Position numbers and translations under genes: made by a program | Shown here: positions 11,501 to 22,171 of the stretch, in pieces | How positions within the stretch are numbered: position 1 is the first letter of the stretch | Layout of the letters: each line of letters opens with the position of its first letter | DNA from: Homarus americanus | Lineage: Eukaryota; Arthropoda; Malacostraca; Decapoda; Nephropidae | Length of the DNA: 64,000 nt | Assembly: GCF_018991925.1 (NCBI RefSeq) | Contig: NW_024756914.1 | Location: 8,460,417-8,524,416, forward strand | Direction: 5' to 3' | Notes under the pieces: generated by a model | What the model was told of the DNA's origin: nothing | Database searches by the model: none | What the model saw: the letters and a program-made list of their open reading frames with translations, nothing else

Positions 11501-13892
11501 GGTGCCACAGTGGTAGCAGTGGTGGTGGCACAGGGCAGTGGTGGTGGTGGTCATCAGGGCAGTGGTGGTGGCACAGGGGTAGTGGTGGTGGTCCAGGGCA
11601 GTGGTGGTGGCAATGGCAGTGGTGGTGGTGCAGGGCAGTGGTGAACGTAGTGGTGGTGGTACAGGGCAGTGGTGGCGGCACAGGGGTAGTGGTGGTGGCA
11701 CAGGGCAGTGGTGGTGGCACAGGGCAGTGGTGGTGGCAACAGGGCAGTGGTGGTGGCACAGGGCAGTGGTGGTGGCACAGGTAAGTGGTGGTGGCACAGG
11801 GCAGTGGTGGCGGCAGCGGCAGTGGTGGTGGTGCAACAGGGGCAGTGGTGGTGGCACAGGGCAGTGGTGGTGGCAGGGCAGTGGTGGCAGGCACAGGGCA
11901 GTGGTGGTGGCACATGGCGGTGGCACAGGGTAGTGGTGTTGGCACAGGGGTAGTGGTGGTGGCACAGCGGCAGTGGTGGTGGTGGTCCAGGGCAGTGGTG
12001 GGTGGTCCAGGGGCAGTGGTGGTGGTACAGGCAGTGGTGGTGGCACAGGGCAGTGGTGGTGGCACAGGGCAGTGGTGGTGGCACAGTGGTAGTGGTGGTA
12101 CAGGGCAGTGGTGGTGGCAATGGTGGGCAGTGGCGGCACAGGGGCAGTGGTGGTGGCACAGGGTAGTGGTGGTGGCGGTAACAGTGGTAGTGGTGGTGGC
12201 AATATGGCAGTGGTGGTGGCACAGGGGCAGTGGTGGTGGCAACAGGGAGTGGTGGCGGCACAGGGGAGGTGGTGGTGGCACAGGTCAGGTGGCGGTACAG
12301 TGGCAGTGGTGGTGGTGGCAATAAGTGGGCAGTGGTGGTGGCACAGCGGCAGTGGTGGTGGTGGCACAGGGGTAGTGGTGGTGGTACAGGGTAGTGGTGG
12401 TGGCACAGTGGTAGTGGTGGTGGCACAGCGGTAGTGGTGGCGGCACAGTGGTAGTGGTGGTGGCAACAGGGTAGTGGTGGTGGACAGGGCATGGTGGTAA
12501 GTAAATATGGGCAGTGGCGGTGGGCACAGGGCAGTGGTGGTGGCACAGGGGTAGTGGTGGTGGTGGCACAGGGCAGTGGTGGTGGTGGCACAGGGCAGTG
12601 GTGGTGGCGGACAGGGGCAGTGGTGGTGGCATAGGGCAGTGGTGGCGGTCGTTTGGCAGGGTGGCGGTACAGCGGCAGTGGTGGTGGCAACAGGGGCAGT
12701 GGTGGTGGCAACAGTGGCAGTGGCGGTGGCGGCACAGGGCAGTGGTGGCGGCGCGGGCAGTGGGTGGTGGTGGCACAGGGCAGTGGTGGTGGCATAGGGG
12801 CGGGTGGCAACATGGCAGTGGTGGCGGCAACAGCAGTGGTGGCGGCACAGTGAGCGGTGGTGGCATTGCGGGGAGTGGTGGCGGCACAGGGGCAGTGGTG
12901 GTGGTACATGGGCAGTGGTGGCGGCACAGGGCAGTGGTGGTGGTGGCAGGGGCAGTGGCGGTGGCACAGGGCAGTGGTGGTGGTGGCACAGGGCAGTGGT
13001 GGTGGCACAGGGCAGTGGTGGTGGTGGCAATATGGGCAGTGCTGGTGGCACAGGGTAGTGGTGGTGGCAACAGGTAGTGGTGGTGGCGGCACATGGTAGT
13101 GGTGGTGGCACAGCGGTATGGTGGCGGCAACAGTGGTTGTGGTGGCGTACGAGCGGCAGTGGTGGCGGCAACAGGGCAGTGGTGGTGGCACAGCGGCAGT
13201 GGTGGTGGTGGCACAGGGCAGTGGTGGTGGCACAGAGGTACAGTGGCGGCACAGGGTAGTGGTGGCGCTACAGTGGCAGTGGTGTGGTGGCACAGGGTGG
13301 TGGCGGCACATGGGCAGTGGTGGTGGCACAGCGGTGGTGGTGGCACAGTGGCAGTGGTGGTATAACATGGCAGTGGTGGCGGCAAATAAGTGGCAGTGGT
13401 GGTAACAGAGTGGTAGTGGTGGCGGTACAGGCAGTGGTGGTGGCACAGGGGCAGTGGTGGTGGCGGCACAGGGCAGTGGTGGTGGCATAGGGGCAGTGGT
13501 GGTGGCACATGGCAGTGGTGGTGGCAATAAGTGGCAGTGGTGGTGGCACAGGGCAGTGGTGGTGGCACAGGGCAGTGGTGGTGGTGGCACAGGGCAGTGG
13601 TGGTGGCACAGGGGTAGTGGTGGCGGTGGCACAGGCAGTGGTGGTGGTGGCAACAGGGCAGTGGCGGGCACAGGGCAGTGGTGGTGGCGGTACAGGGGTA
13701 GTGGTGGTGGCACAGGCAGTGGTGGTGGCACAGGGCAGGTGGTGGTGGCACAGTGGTGAAGTGGGTGGTGGCAATATGGTGCAGTGGTGGTGGCAGGCAG
13801 GGCAGTGGTGGTGGCACAGGGGCAGTGGTGGTGGCACAGGGCAGTGGTGGTGGTAACAGGGCAGTGGTGGTGGCACAGGGCAGTGGTGGTGG
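8513..13892 (+). repeat. 5.4-kb array of a 20-bp GTGG-rich unit
   Basis: Roughly 270 copies of GGTAGTGGTGGTGGTACAGG and relatives. Left of about 10,900 the unit mostly carries GGTACAGGGGTAG or GGTACAGTGGTAG. To the right it mostly carries GGCACAGGGCAG, with CAACAGG, GGCGG and an extra GGT as sub-variants. The plus strand almost never contains TTA, CTA or TCA, so all three minus-strand frames stay open. This explains the minus-strand frames of 1219, 845, 725, 536 and 512 codons (His/Pro/Thr/Cys/Leu). The 20-bp unit is not a multiple of three, so each frame cycles through three peptides. I do not regard them as genes. Confidence 0.95.
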
Positions 13893-14335
13893 CAATGGTT
13901 AGTGAAATAATACCGAGAGAGGTAGTGGATTGCCTGGAAACCGATGTGTGGTTGGTTCTGTCAGCAATAAATGGCGGAGTGGTGCCAGTGATAACCTGTT
14001 AGGGGTGTGCTGGGGATTCTGGGATCTGGGTTGTTTTGGAGACTGTTAGAAATTCCTGGGATCTGCTGGGTTGTTTTGGAGACTTTAGAACTTCTGGGAT
14101 CTTTTGCGATGTACTGAATCTGTAGGATCTCTTGGGATGTGTTGATGGCTCTGTGACTTCTGGGACAGCTGAAGGCTTGTACTCTCTAGAATATGCTGGG
14201 ATGTTGTAGAGTCATATTCCTTGAATCTGTTGAGGTGCAGGAAGCTGTAGGACCTTATGATCTGCTGGGATGTGCTAAACGTATTTATTCTGGGATCTGT
14301 TGGGATGACTGGTAACCTGACCTGTTACTTGATTC
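13893..14335. repeat. Degenerate repeat around TGGGATCTG
   Basis: After a short low-copy junction (13,893-14,010), TGGGATCTG...TTGTTTTGGAGACT segments recur about every 40-60 bp up to about 14,310, with heavy divergence. It looks like an old minisatellite. No gene is seen. Confidence 0.5.
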
Positions 14336-14600
14336 CACAAACCTGACACAAAACAGCTGGACATACAACTGACACACACCTGACACATCAATTGGATAAT
14401 GCTAAATTGGACACACGTACTGACACACACACCTGGACACACCAATACCTGATACCACACACACCAGGTATAAGTAAAAGTCAGTCTACCCAACACGGGG
14501 ACAATCTTTGGCAATGTAGGTAGACAGGTGGTCTTAGTTCAGGTGTGTTCTTAGATAATACAGGTGTCAGACAGGTGTGTTAAAACTTGTTCAGTACCTG
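14336..14600. other. CTGACACAC-rich low-copy DNA
   Basis: A loose CTGACACACACCTGGACACA pattern to about 14,465, then mixed sequence with three AGGTGTG words. It resembles the 18-bp CACCTGACACTACACACA array at 54-56 kb in composition. No gene seen. Confidence 0.4.
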
Positions 14601-14832
14601 TTGTACTAAGTCAAACAGAAGGATGGAACAAAATATTGTTTTTGAACTATGTAATATAGATGGATGGAAATAAATATAGCCTTGTACCAATGCAATATAG
14701 ATGGATGGAACAAATAGTCCTTGTACCACGTAATATAGATGGATGGAACAAAAAATGTGCTCTTGTACCACGTAATATTGATGGATGGAACAAAATATAG
14801 CTTTGTACCACGATGCAGGTGGATGGGACAAG
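14601..14832 (+). repeat. ~41-bp repeat with GATGGATGGAACAAA
   Basis: Five or six tandem units of 39-45 bp, each with ATATAGATGGATGGAACAAA and CTTGTACCACGTA. The frames of 60-83 codons on both strands follow the repeat. Confidence 0.85.
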
Positions 14833-14955
14833 GTTGTAAATTAATGATACAGGCGTGTAGGGTGAGTGGTATGTGTTTGCGGTCAGTAGCGATCTCAGCC
14901 TCTATAAATCTTTTAAACTGAAATATTCCATGTTATAGTGAGTATGAACGATGGT
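14833..14955. other. Low-copy spacer
   Basis: About 120 bp of mixed sequence without a recognisable feature. Confidence 0.4.
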
Positions 14956-15705
14956 AGGGTGCCTGGTGCCTGGCTGTGAGGGTGCCTGGCTGTGAGGGTG
15001 CCTGGTGCCTGGCTGTGAGGGTGCCTGGTGCCTGGCTGTGAGGGTGCCTGGTGCCTGGCTGTGAGGGGTGCCTGGCTGTGAGGGTGCCTGGTGCCTGGCT
15101 GTGAGGGTGCCTGGCTGTGAGGGTGCCTGGTGCCTGGCTGTGAGGGTGCCTGGCTGTGGGAGGGTGCCTAGTGCCTGGCTGTGAGTGGTGCCTAGTGCCT
15201 GGCTGTGAGGGTGCCTGGGCCTGGCTGTGAGGGTGCCTGGTGCCTGGCTGTGAGGGTGCCTGGCTGTGAGGGTGCCTGGCTGTGAGGGTGCCTGGCTGTG
15301 AGGTGCCTGGTGCCTGGCTGTGAGGGTGCCTAGTGCCTGGCTGTGAGGGTGCCTGGTGCCTGGCTGTGAGGGTGCCTGGTGCCTGGCTGTGAGGGTGCCT
15401 GGCTGTGGGGTGCCTCGTGCCTGGCTGTGAGGGTGCCTGGTGCCTGGCTGTGAGGGTGCTCTGGCTGTGAGGGTGCCTGTGCCTGGCTGTGAGGGTGCCT
15501 GGTGCCTGGCTGTGAGGGTGCCTGGCTGTGAGGGTGCCTGGCTGGAGGGTGTTTGGCTGTGAGGGTGCCTGGCTGTGAGGGTGCCTGGTGCCTGGCTGTG
15601 AGGGTGCCTGGCTGGTGAGGGTGCTCCTGGTGCCTGGCCGTGAGGGGCACCTGGTTGTGGGGAGGAGGATGCCTGGTCTGAGGAGGGGTGCCTGGCTGTG
15701 AGGTG
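14956..15705 (+). repeat. GTGCCTGGCTGTGAGG minisatellite (17/24 bp)
   Basis: About 38 units of GGTGCCTGGCTGTGAGG. Some carry an extra GTGCCTG, giving 24-bp units. The 17- and 24-bp forms are mixed in short runs. The 267- and 140-codon minus-strand frames (SQPGTRHPH peptide repeat) are artefacts. Confidence 0.92.
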
Positions 15706-15850
15706 CCACTAGTGATAGGTGGGAGTACCATGGCACTGGTGTGGGGAGTCACGGCACTACGGTGTGGGGAGTCACCATGGCACTAGGGTGTGGGGAGTCA
15801 CCATGGCACTAGGGTGTGGGAGTCACCATGGCACTAGGGTGTGGAGGTCG
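15706..15850 (+). repeat. 26-bp repeat with CCATGGCACTAGGGTGTGG
   Basis: Five to six tandem copies of a unit containing AGTCACCATGGCACTAGGGT, directly abutting the preceding array. It contains an NcoI-type CCATGG palindrome per unit. Confidence 0.9.
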
Positions 15851-16165
15851 TTACGGTATTAAGCAGCCAGCAAGTGTCGGTATTTTCCAGTAACAAGGAG
15901 AAAGTACCTGGTGCCTTCAGTGGCTCAGCGGTGATACTGGGGAGAGCGCGGGTAATGTTTCTGAGGATTGTCTGAGTTATTATTATTATATATATATTGT
16001 TGTTATATATTTATATATATATATATGTATATGGCATATATATACATGTATATGTATGATGTGTGTGTGTGTGTGTAGGTATCAGATCAAAATAAATATA
16101 ATTATTTTGTACTGTCATTTTAGCTGGGTCTGATCTGGCCAATATGCACCATTTTAACCTGCCAG

Positions 16166-16217
<52 letters not shown>

Positions 16218-16380
16218 CTTACTGCAACAAACAAAAATTTGATAGAATGAGAAACTTGTCTAGAAAAAATCTGTTCTTTCCAAATGGCTGTTGCCGGGTC
16301 AGAGTCTCAACTCGCCAAAACACTAAAAGCATGAAACCACTATAGCCTCGTAACCCTAGGCTATGTCTCTGACTATGCAC
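15851..16380. repeat. Low-copy DNA with TA/TG and CA microsatellites
   Basis: Low-copy sequence with (TAT/TA)n at about 15,978-16,035, (TG)n at 16,058-16,076 and (CA)n at 16,167-16,215. No gene is seen in the low-copy parts. Confidence 0.75.
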
Positions 16381-16383
16381 TAC

Positions 16384-16680
16384 CAGAGGGAGGAAGGGGA
16401 CGGGAGAGATGGGAGGGGAGAGAGGAAGGGGAGAGAGTGGGAGGGGAGGTAGTGGAAGACTGAGAGAGGAGAAGGGGACGGTGGGGAGGGAGGGAGGTAA
16501 AGACTGAGAGAGAGGGACGTGAGAGGGGAGGGATAAAAAGACTGAGAGAGGAGTGAAGGGGACGGGAGAGAGATGAGGAGGTAGTGGAAGACTGAGAGAG
16601 GAGGAAGGGGGATGGGAGAAGAGGGAGTTTGAAGGGTAGTTGGAGAGGAGGGCAGAGTTATGGGGGAGGATGGGATAGGA
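16384..16680 (+). repeat. GA-rich minisatellite (GAAGACTGAGAGAGGAG)
   Basis: Purine-rich tandem units of roughly 55-60 bp that share GGAAGACTGAGAGAGGAG and GGGGACGGGAGAGA. The 155-codon minus-strand frame is its translation. Confidence 0.8.
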
Positions 16681-17287
16681 GGACAAAGGGGAGGACTTCT
16701 TTTTGGAAGGGGGTGTGGGAGGAATATGGTTGAGAGAGTGATGAGGTGGGGCTGGGAAGGGGGGAGTATGAGGGTTGGTGTTTACCTACCCCTCACCCCT
16801 CACTGCATCTCCATGGTTGTAGAAGCCAATACCCGGCCATTTCAGTGAATTTGTACCAGCCTGTGTGTGTGTGTGTGTGTGTGTGAAAGGCATGACAATA
16901 TACGGTATGTATGAATGTCATAATACTAATAGTTATTTATTTTATATGCTAAAGGTCACTAACAATACCTAGGTTGGCAAAATTATGGGGTCATACCTGG
17001 ACTTTACCCTGGCAGAATTCAGGTGTGTTTTGATAACTATAGATGACTAAATGTGTAGGCATAGGCAAGCGTGAGGAAGTTAGGTCTTTCTGTCAGGGGT
17101 GTAGTGTTGTCACGGTTACTGTAAGGATGTGGCATGTAGTATTGGATGTGGTAAGCAGGTATATTTGTTCAGGTTCTGCCATCTCCCATCTCACCATCTC
17201 TCCCCCTCATCTCTCTATCTCATCTCTCCCCATCTCTCACCCCATTTCATAAAGATAAGACATGCTGAACGTCTGATGGTACTGATC
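16681..17287. other. Low-copy DNA with a GT microsatellite
   Basis: Mixed sequence, (GT)n at 16,862-16,885 and a short CATCTC repeat near 17,180-17,240. No gene is recognised. Confidence 0.5.
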
Positions 17288-17660
17288 AGGTCTTTGTGAT
17301 AACCTGATGGTGATAGTGGTGGGTGATGGTGGTAGGTGGATGGTGGTAGGTGATGATGGTGGTGGTGGGATGGTGGTGGTGTGGTGGTGGGGTGGTGGTG
17401 TGGTGGTGGTGGTGGTAGGTGGTGTGGGTGGGTGATGGTGGTAGGTGATGATGGTGGTGGTGGTGATGGTGGTGATGGTGGTGGTAGGTGGTGATGGTGG
17501 TGGGTGATGGTGGTAGGTGATGATAGGTAGGTAGGGTGGTGATGGTGGTGAGGGGTGATGGGTGAGATGGTGGTAGGTGGATTGTGGTGTGTGGTGAGAT
17601 GGTGGTGGTGGTAGGTGGTGGTGGTAGGTAGTGATGGTTGTTATGTTATGGTCATGGCAC
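17288..17660 (+). repeat. GGTGAT/GGTAGGTGG repeats
   Basis: Tandem GATGGTGGTAGGTGGTGATGG-type units of irregular length, G/T-rich. They are followed by a short AGTAGTAGTA tract near 17,700-17,750. Confidence 0.85.
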
Positions 17661-17837
17661 AGCAGGTAGGTAGGTAGTGGTTATATGGATGGTGGTGATT
17701 AGTAGTAATAGTAGTAGTACAGTAGTTGAAGTAGTGGGGATAGTGGTAGTAATATTCCACCGTACCAAACCTAATAATATAAACCACTATGATCCATTAT
17801 TTAACTTTTATAGTAAACATTAACCCAGTCCTATAAA
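17661..17837. other. Low-copy spacer
   Basis: Mixed sequence including a short AGTAGTA microsatellite. No gene is seen. Confidence 0.4.
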
Positions 17838-17927
17838 CCTTAACCTAACCTAACCTTAACCTAACCTAACCCAACCTAACCTAAACTAACTTAACCTAAC
17901 CTATAAACCTTAACCTAACCTAACTTA
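17838..17927 (-). repeat. CCTAA telomere-like block
   Basis: AACCTAACCTAACC words with a recurring ATAAACCTTAACCTAACC sub-unit (three copies including one just upstream). Confidence 0.8.
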
Positions 17928-17940
17928 AATATTTACTATA

Positions 17941-17962
17941 AACACACGCACACGCACACACG

Positions 17963-18046
<84 letters not shown>

Positions 18047-18059
18047 CACACACACACAA
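17941..18059 (+). repeat. Long CA microsatellite
   Basis: About 118 bp of (CA)n with a few CG substitutions at both ends. A further (CA)n lies at about 18,157-18,173. Confidence 0.95.
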
Positions 18060-18671
18060 CCACGCACGTATAATCCTATAACACACACTTTTTATTTCTA
18101 ATTGATACCTGCTTTCCAAATTACTAAATGTTGCTATTTCATAGTAGACCGTATAAAACACACACACACACACGCTGGTCAATGCACACAGGGGGAGGCA
18201 TTTTTCACCACCTGAGGCAAAACTGAACTAATTGGCGGGAACTGAAAGAGGAGACTGGGTCGCTGTGAGGATGATGGTGGCAGGTGAAGCGATACTGCCC
18301 ATCCGCTCACCTGAAGTTGTGTGTGTGTGTGTGTTGAGGTGTTATGATGCTTAATGATCTCTCTCTCTTTCCCCTACACACAAACACCTCATAAAAGCAA
18401 CTTCCCACACACACTCTTCCCTTCGTAAGAATTATACACCTAAAAGTCCCCCCCACGTCTTCTGCAACACATCAAGCAGAAACACATTATAGAAACACAT
18501 TTATCTCCTCAGCTATACATCACACACACAGTCTCTTAGCTTGTGTTGATCTTGCAATACTTTAGGGTCGACATTTTTGCTCTCTCTTCTGGCTAATGTT
18601 GATCTTCCAAGATAAAACAAAATAATATATCATATGAAACGTTTTTTGCACGTGTTGCCGACGAGGGAGGC
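18060..18671. other. Low-copy DNA, no gene seen
   Basis: About 600 bp of mixed sequence with short (CA)n and (GT)n runs (for example 18,318-18,335). Open frames here continue from the flanking repeats and show no domain. Confidence 0.5.
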
Positions 18672-19038
18672 TCTTGTGCCCCTCGTGAGGTTCTTAGACC
18701 TCGTGAGTGTCTTGTGACCTCGTGAGTGTCTTGTGCCCTCGTGAGTGTCTTGGACCTCGTGAGTGTCTTGTGCCCTCGTGTGACTGTGAGTGTCTTGTGA
18801 CCTGAGTGTCTTGTGACCGTGAGGGTCTTGACCCGTGAGTGTCTTGGATCCGTGAGTGTCTTGTGCTCCTCGTGAGTGTCTTGTGACCTCGTGAGTGTCT
18901 TTGACCTCGTGAGTGTCTTGGACCTCGTGAGTGTCTTGTGAGTGTCTTGGACCTCGTGAGTGTCTTGGACCTCGTGAGTGTCTTGTGACCTCGTGAGTGT
19001 CTTGTGCCCTCGTGAGTGTCTTGTGCCCTCGTGAGTGT
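18672..19038 (+). repeat. 19-bp minisatellite (CTCGTGAGTGTCTTGTGAC)
   Basis: About 19 copies of CTCGTGAGTGTCTTGTGAC or the shorter CTCGTGAGTGTCTTGGAC. Three overlapping minus-strand frames (157-205 codons, DTHEV peptide repeats) follow from it. Confidence 0.92.
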
Positions 19039-19133
19039 GTCCAACAAAGGAATGAGAGAGTGACAAGTGGTGGTTGGGTGATGGTAATGACGGCATGAAG
19101 AGGAGTGATGACTGTCTGGGGACACGTGCGATT

Positions 19134-19134
<1 letters not shown>

Positions 19135-19170
<36 letters not shown>

Positions 19171-19360
19171 CTCTCACATATACAAATACACACACTGCAT
19201 ACACACACATACACTCAAAGACATATACTCACAGACGTCCAGACACACATATATTCTCTCTTTTACTAATTCTTACTCACACACACACACTCACGCCTAA
19301 CATGCACTCAAACACTCACTCACGCCACACACGCACTCAAACACTACTCACTCACACACA
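19135..19360 (+). repeat. CA microsatellite with CA-rich extension
   Basis: Clean (CA)n at 19,135-19,167, then CACTCAAACACTCACTCACG-type degenerate repeats to about 19,360. Confidence 0.85.
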
Positions 19361-19392
19361 CTTCATTAGCCAGTCGTCGCTCACTGTCTCAA

Positions 19393-19451
19393 GATGCCCC
19401 CAACCCCCGCCCCCCACCCAGCCCCCCCGCCCTCCGCCTCCCCCCCGGTCT
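19393..19451 (-). repeat. C-run cluster, G-quadruplex motif on minus strand
   Basis: Seven or more runs of four to seven C separated by short AGCC/GCC/ACC spacers. The minus strand therefore has many closely spaced G4-G7 runs, which fits the standard intramolecular quadruplex pattern. Confidence 0.7.
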
Positions 19452-19556
19452 CCTTCATTAGTCAACACCAATTTTATACCTGTTTTTGCTTGATAGAAAC
19501 AACTCCACAGCTGGTCGTGGTGACAGCTGGTGGTGTAGTGTGGTGACAGGTGGTAT

Positions 19557-20012
19557 GTGACACACACACCGCACCACACTACACCACACCCAGAGCACCA
19601 CAACACTACACCACTGCACACCACCACACCACTAACTACACCACAACACCACTACACCACACCACCACTCCCACACCACACCACATACTACACCACAACA
19701 CCACTACACCACACCACCACTCCCACACTACACCACACCACCAACTACACCATAACACCACTACACCACACCACTAACTACAACTACAACACCACTACAC
19801 CACACCACCACCCCACACTACACCACACCATACTACACCACACACCCACACCACCACACCACCACACCCCACTCCCACACTACACCACACCACCACTACA
19901 CCATAACACCACTACACCACACCACCACTCCCACACTACACCACACCACATACTACACACAACACCACATCACACCACCACCACACACCACATCACACCA
20001 CTACCACCACAC
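19557..20012 (+). repeat. CACCACACTACACCA minisatellite
   Basis: Tandem ACACCACTACACCACACCAC-type units with TAACTACACCA and CTCCCACAC variants. The 154-codon plus-strand frame (Thr/His/Pro) is its translation. Confidence 0.9.
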
Positions 20013-20144
20013 ATACAGTAGCTGGGATCTTGGGTGTCCGGGTCGACTCTATCTGCATACCCACAACCTGAATCCCTATGTAAACACACCCTGCTCACCC
20101 CTCTCCCGCTTAACCAACAATATACCACCACCAAGACCTCTGTC
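20013..20144. other. Low-copy spacer
   Basis: About 130 bp of mixed sequence, no feature recognised. Confidence 0.4.
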
Positions 20145-20306
20145 TCTCACTCACTCGCTCACTCACTGCATTCCTTCCTTCCTTCCTCCCTCACTGACTC
20201 CACTCACTTAACCACTGCATTCCTTCCTTCCTCATTCCCTTCCTTCCTCCCTCCCTCACTGACTCGCTCACTCACTCACTCACTCCATTCCTTCCTCCCT
20301 CACTCC
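20145..20306 (+). repeat. CTCACTCACT/TTCCTTCC repeat
   Basis: Three imperfect units combining CTCACTCACTGCATTCC with TTCCTTCCTCCCTCACTGA, pyrimidine-rich. Confidence 0.8.
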
Positions 20307-20329
20307 TTCGCTGGCGTCAGGGGGTGTAG

Positions 20330-20602
20330 TACCAGGGAGAGGAGAAAGAGGAAGAGATGAAAGAGAGAGAGAAGAGATGGGACAAGAGGAGGATAAAGAG
20401 GAAGAGGAGTAGGGGGTGAAAGAGAAAGGGGGGATAGGAATGAAGATACGAAAGAGAGAAAAGAAAAGTCGAAAGAGTAAGTAGATAGAAAGAAAGGGAA
20501 GAGAAAGAGAGTTAAGAAAGATGGATAAAGGAAGCAAAAGAGCGGAAAAGAAAGCAACGTGTACAGAAAGTTATCAAGGAGAGAGAGAGAGGAGAGAGAG
20601 GG

Positions 20603-20634
<32 letters not shown>

Positions 20635-20640
20635 AGACCT
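20330..20640 (+). repeat. Purine-rich GA tract
   Basis: About 300 bp of A/G-rich sequence ending in clean (GA)n at about 20,575-20,637. It follows a pyrimidine-rich tract, so the strand bias flips here as it does near 6770. Confidence 0.8.
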
Positions 20641-20729
20641 ACTAATGAACGGTGTAATGTATTCCAGATATCATGTGATTATATCCACATCCACCACACC
20701 TTTTTTTTTTTCAACACTCATAGAAGGTT

Positions 20730-20816
20730 GGCCACTGTTTAAATCTGGTGGTCACTGTGTCCATGTCTCGGTGGCCACTGTGTCCATGTCTGGTGGCCAC
20801 TGTGTCCATGTCCGGT
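20730..20816 (+). repeat. 22-bp repeat GGTGGCCACTGTGTCCATGTC
   Basis: Four copies of a 22-bp unit containing TGGCCACTGTGTCCATGTC, with the palindrome TGGCCA in each. Confidence 0.88.
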
Positions 20817-20883
20817 ATCCGAGGGCCAGGGACCAGATCTAATGAGCACAGTGCCTAACACAGGTGCCATGTGATGTATGGTA

Positions 20884-21515
20884 ACCAGAAGGAGGGAGGG
20901 GGAGGTCGTGAAGGAGGGGAGGGGGAGGTCGTGAAGGAAGGGAGGGAGGTCGTGAAGGAGGGAGGGAGGTCGTGAAGGAAGGGGAGGGAGGTCGTGAGGA
21001 GGAGGGAGGGAGGTCGTGAAGGAAGGGAGGGAGGTCGAGGGAGGGGAGGGGGAGATCGTGAAGGAGGGAGGGAGGTCGTGAAGGAGGGAGGGAGGTCGTG
21101 AAGGAGGGAGGGAGGTCGTGAAGGAGGGAGGAGGTCGTGAAGGAGGGAGGGAGGTCGTGAAGGAGGGGAGGGAGGTCGTGAAGGAGGGAGGGAGGTCGTG
21201 AAGGAGGGAGGGAGGTCGTGAAGGAGGGAGGGGGAGGTCGTGAAGGAGGGAGCGGGGAGGTCGTGAAGGAGGGGGAGGGAGGTCGTGAAGGAGGAGGGAG
21301 GGAGGTCGTGAAGGGAGGGAGGGAGGTCGTGAAGGAAGGGAGGGAGGTCGTGAAGGAGGGAGGGAGGTCGTGAGAGGAGGGAGGGAGGTCGTGAAGGAGG
21401 GAGGGGGAGGTCGTGAAAGGGGAGGGAGGTCGTGGAAGGAAGGATGGAGGGAGGGAAGTGAGGAAGGATGGAGGGAGAGGGAAGTGAGGAAGGATGGAGG
21501 GAGAGGGAAGGATGG
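20884..21515 (+). repeat. 20-bp purine minisatellite (GTCGTGAAGGAGGGAGGGAG)
   Basis: About 27 copies of a 20-21-bp unit. After about 21,425 the unit changes to GAAGGATGGAGGGAGAGGGA. The 256-codon minus-strand frame (SRPPSLLHDLPPS) is a repeat artefact. Four G3 runs occur in every pair of units, so the plus strand has quadruplex potential. Confidence 0.92.
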
Positions 21516-21637
21516 AGGAGAAGGAAGCGGATCACATCCTCCCGCCGTGGTTGGTTCATCAAAGACCCCGAGATAAATACTGTGAGCTTGTGAGGCCAGA
21601 GGGTTGACCGACCATATCTGTTCATGTTTAGTTACTC

Positions 21638-22030
21638 TCCCTCTTTTCTCCCTTCCTTCTCTCCTTCTCCCCCTTCCTTCCTTCCTGTCTCCTCTTCCCT
21701 TTCCCCTTCTCCTTTTTCCCTTTTATTTTTTCACTCTTTCTCTCTTCCTCTCCTCTCCTCTCCTCCCCCTCTTCCTTCTTCTCTCCGCTATCTCTCCTTG
21801 ACCTCTCTATCCTCTTTTTCCCTCTCTTTTAGTTTCCTCCCTTCCTCTTATCACCCGTTCCCCACCCCTCCTCCTTCCCTCTCGTCTTTCTTTCTCTTCC
21901 TCTCCTTTATACCTCCTTGTCCCTTCTCCCCTCCTCTTGCCTTCTATTCTTTCTCCTCTCCTCCCTCTTCCTTCTCCTCTCCCTCCCTCTTCCCTCCTCT
22001 CTTCCTCACATCATTCTACCCTTCCTCCCT
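21638..22030 (+). repeat. Polypyrimidine tract
   Basis: About 390 bp nearly all C/T with TCTCCTCC and CCTTCC words. It lies 120 bp after a 630-bp purine array, so again the two strands swap purines for pyrimidines. Confidence 0.85.
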
Positions 22031-22034
22031 CCCC

Positions 22035-22165
22035 TACCAGTAGCCCCACCTCCCTACCCTTGCAGCATACCTCACCAGTAGCCACACACCTCCCTACCCT
22101 TGCAGCCATACCTCACCAGTAGCCACCTGCCTCCCTACCCTTGCAGCCATACCACTGAGTAGCCA
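22035..22165 (+). repeat. ~41-bp repeat CCTCCCTACCCTTGCAGCC
   Basis: Three tandem units, each with CAGTAGCCACACACCTCCC and TACCCTTGCAGCCATACC. Confidence 0.88.
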
Positions 22166-22171
22166 CACCAG

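Noticed and set aside
8622..12281. 1219-codon minus-strand open frame and its 384-845-codon neighbours
   Set aside because: The 20-bp unit lacks TTA/CTA/TCA on the plus strand, so every minus frame is open; the product is a His/Pro/Thr/Cys repeat with no domain.
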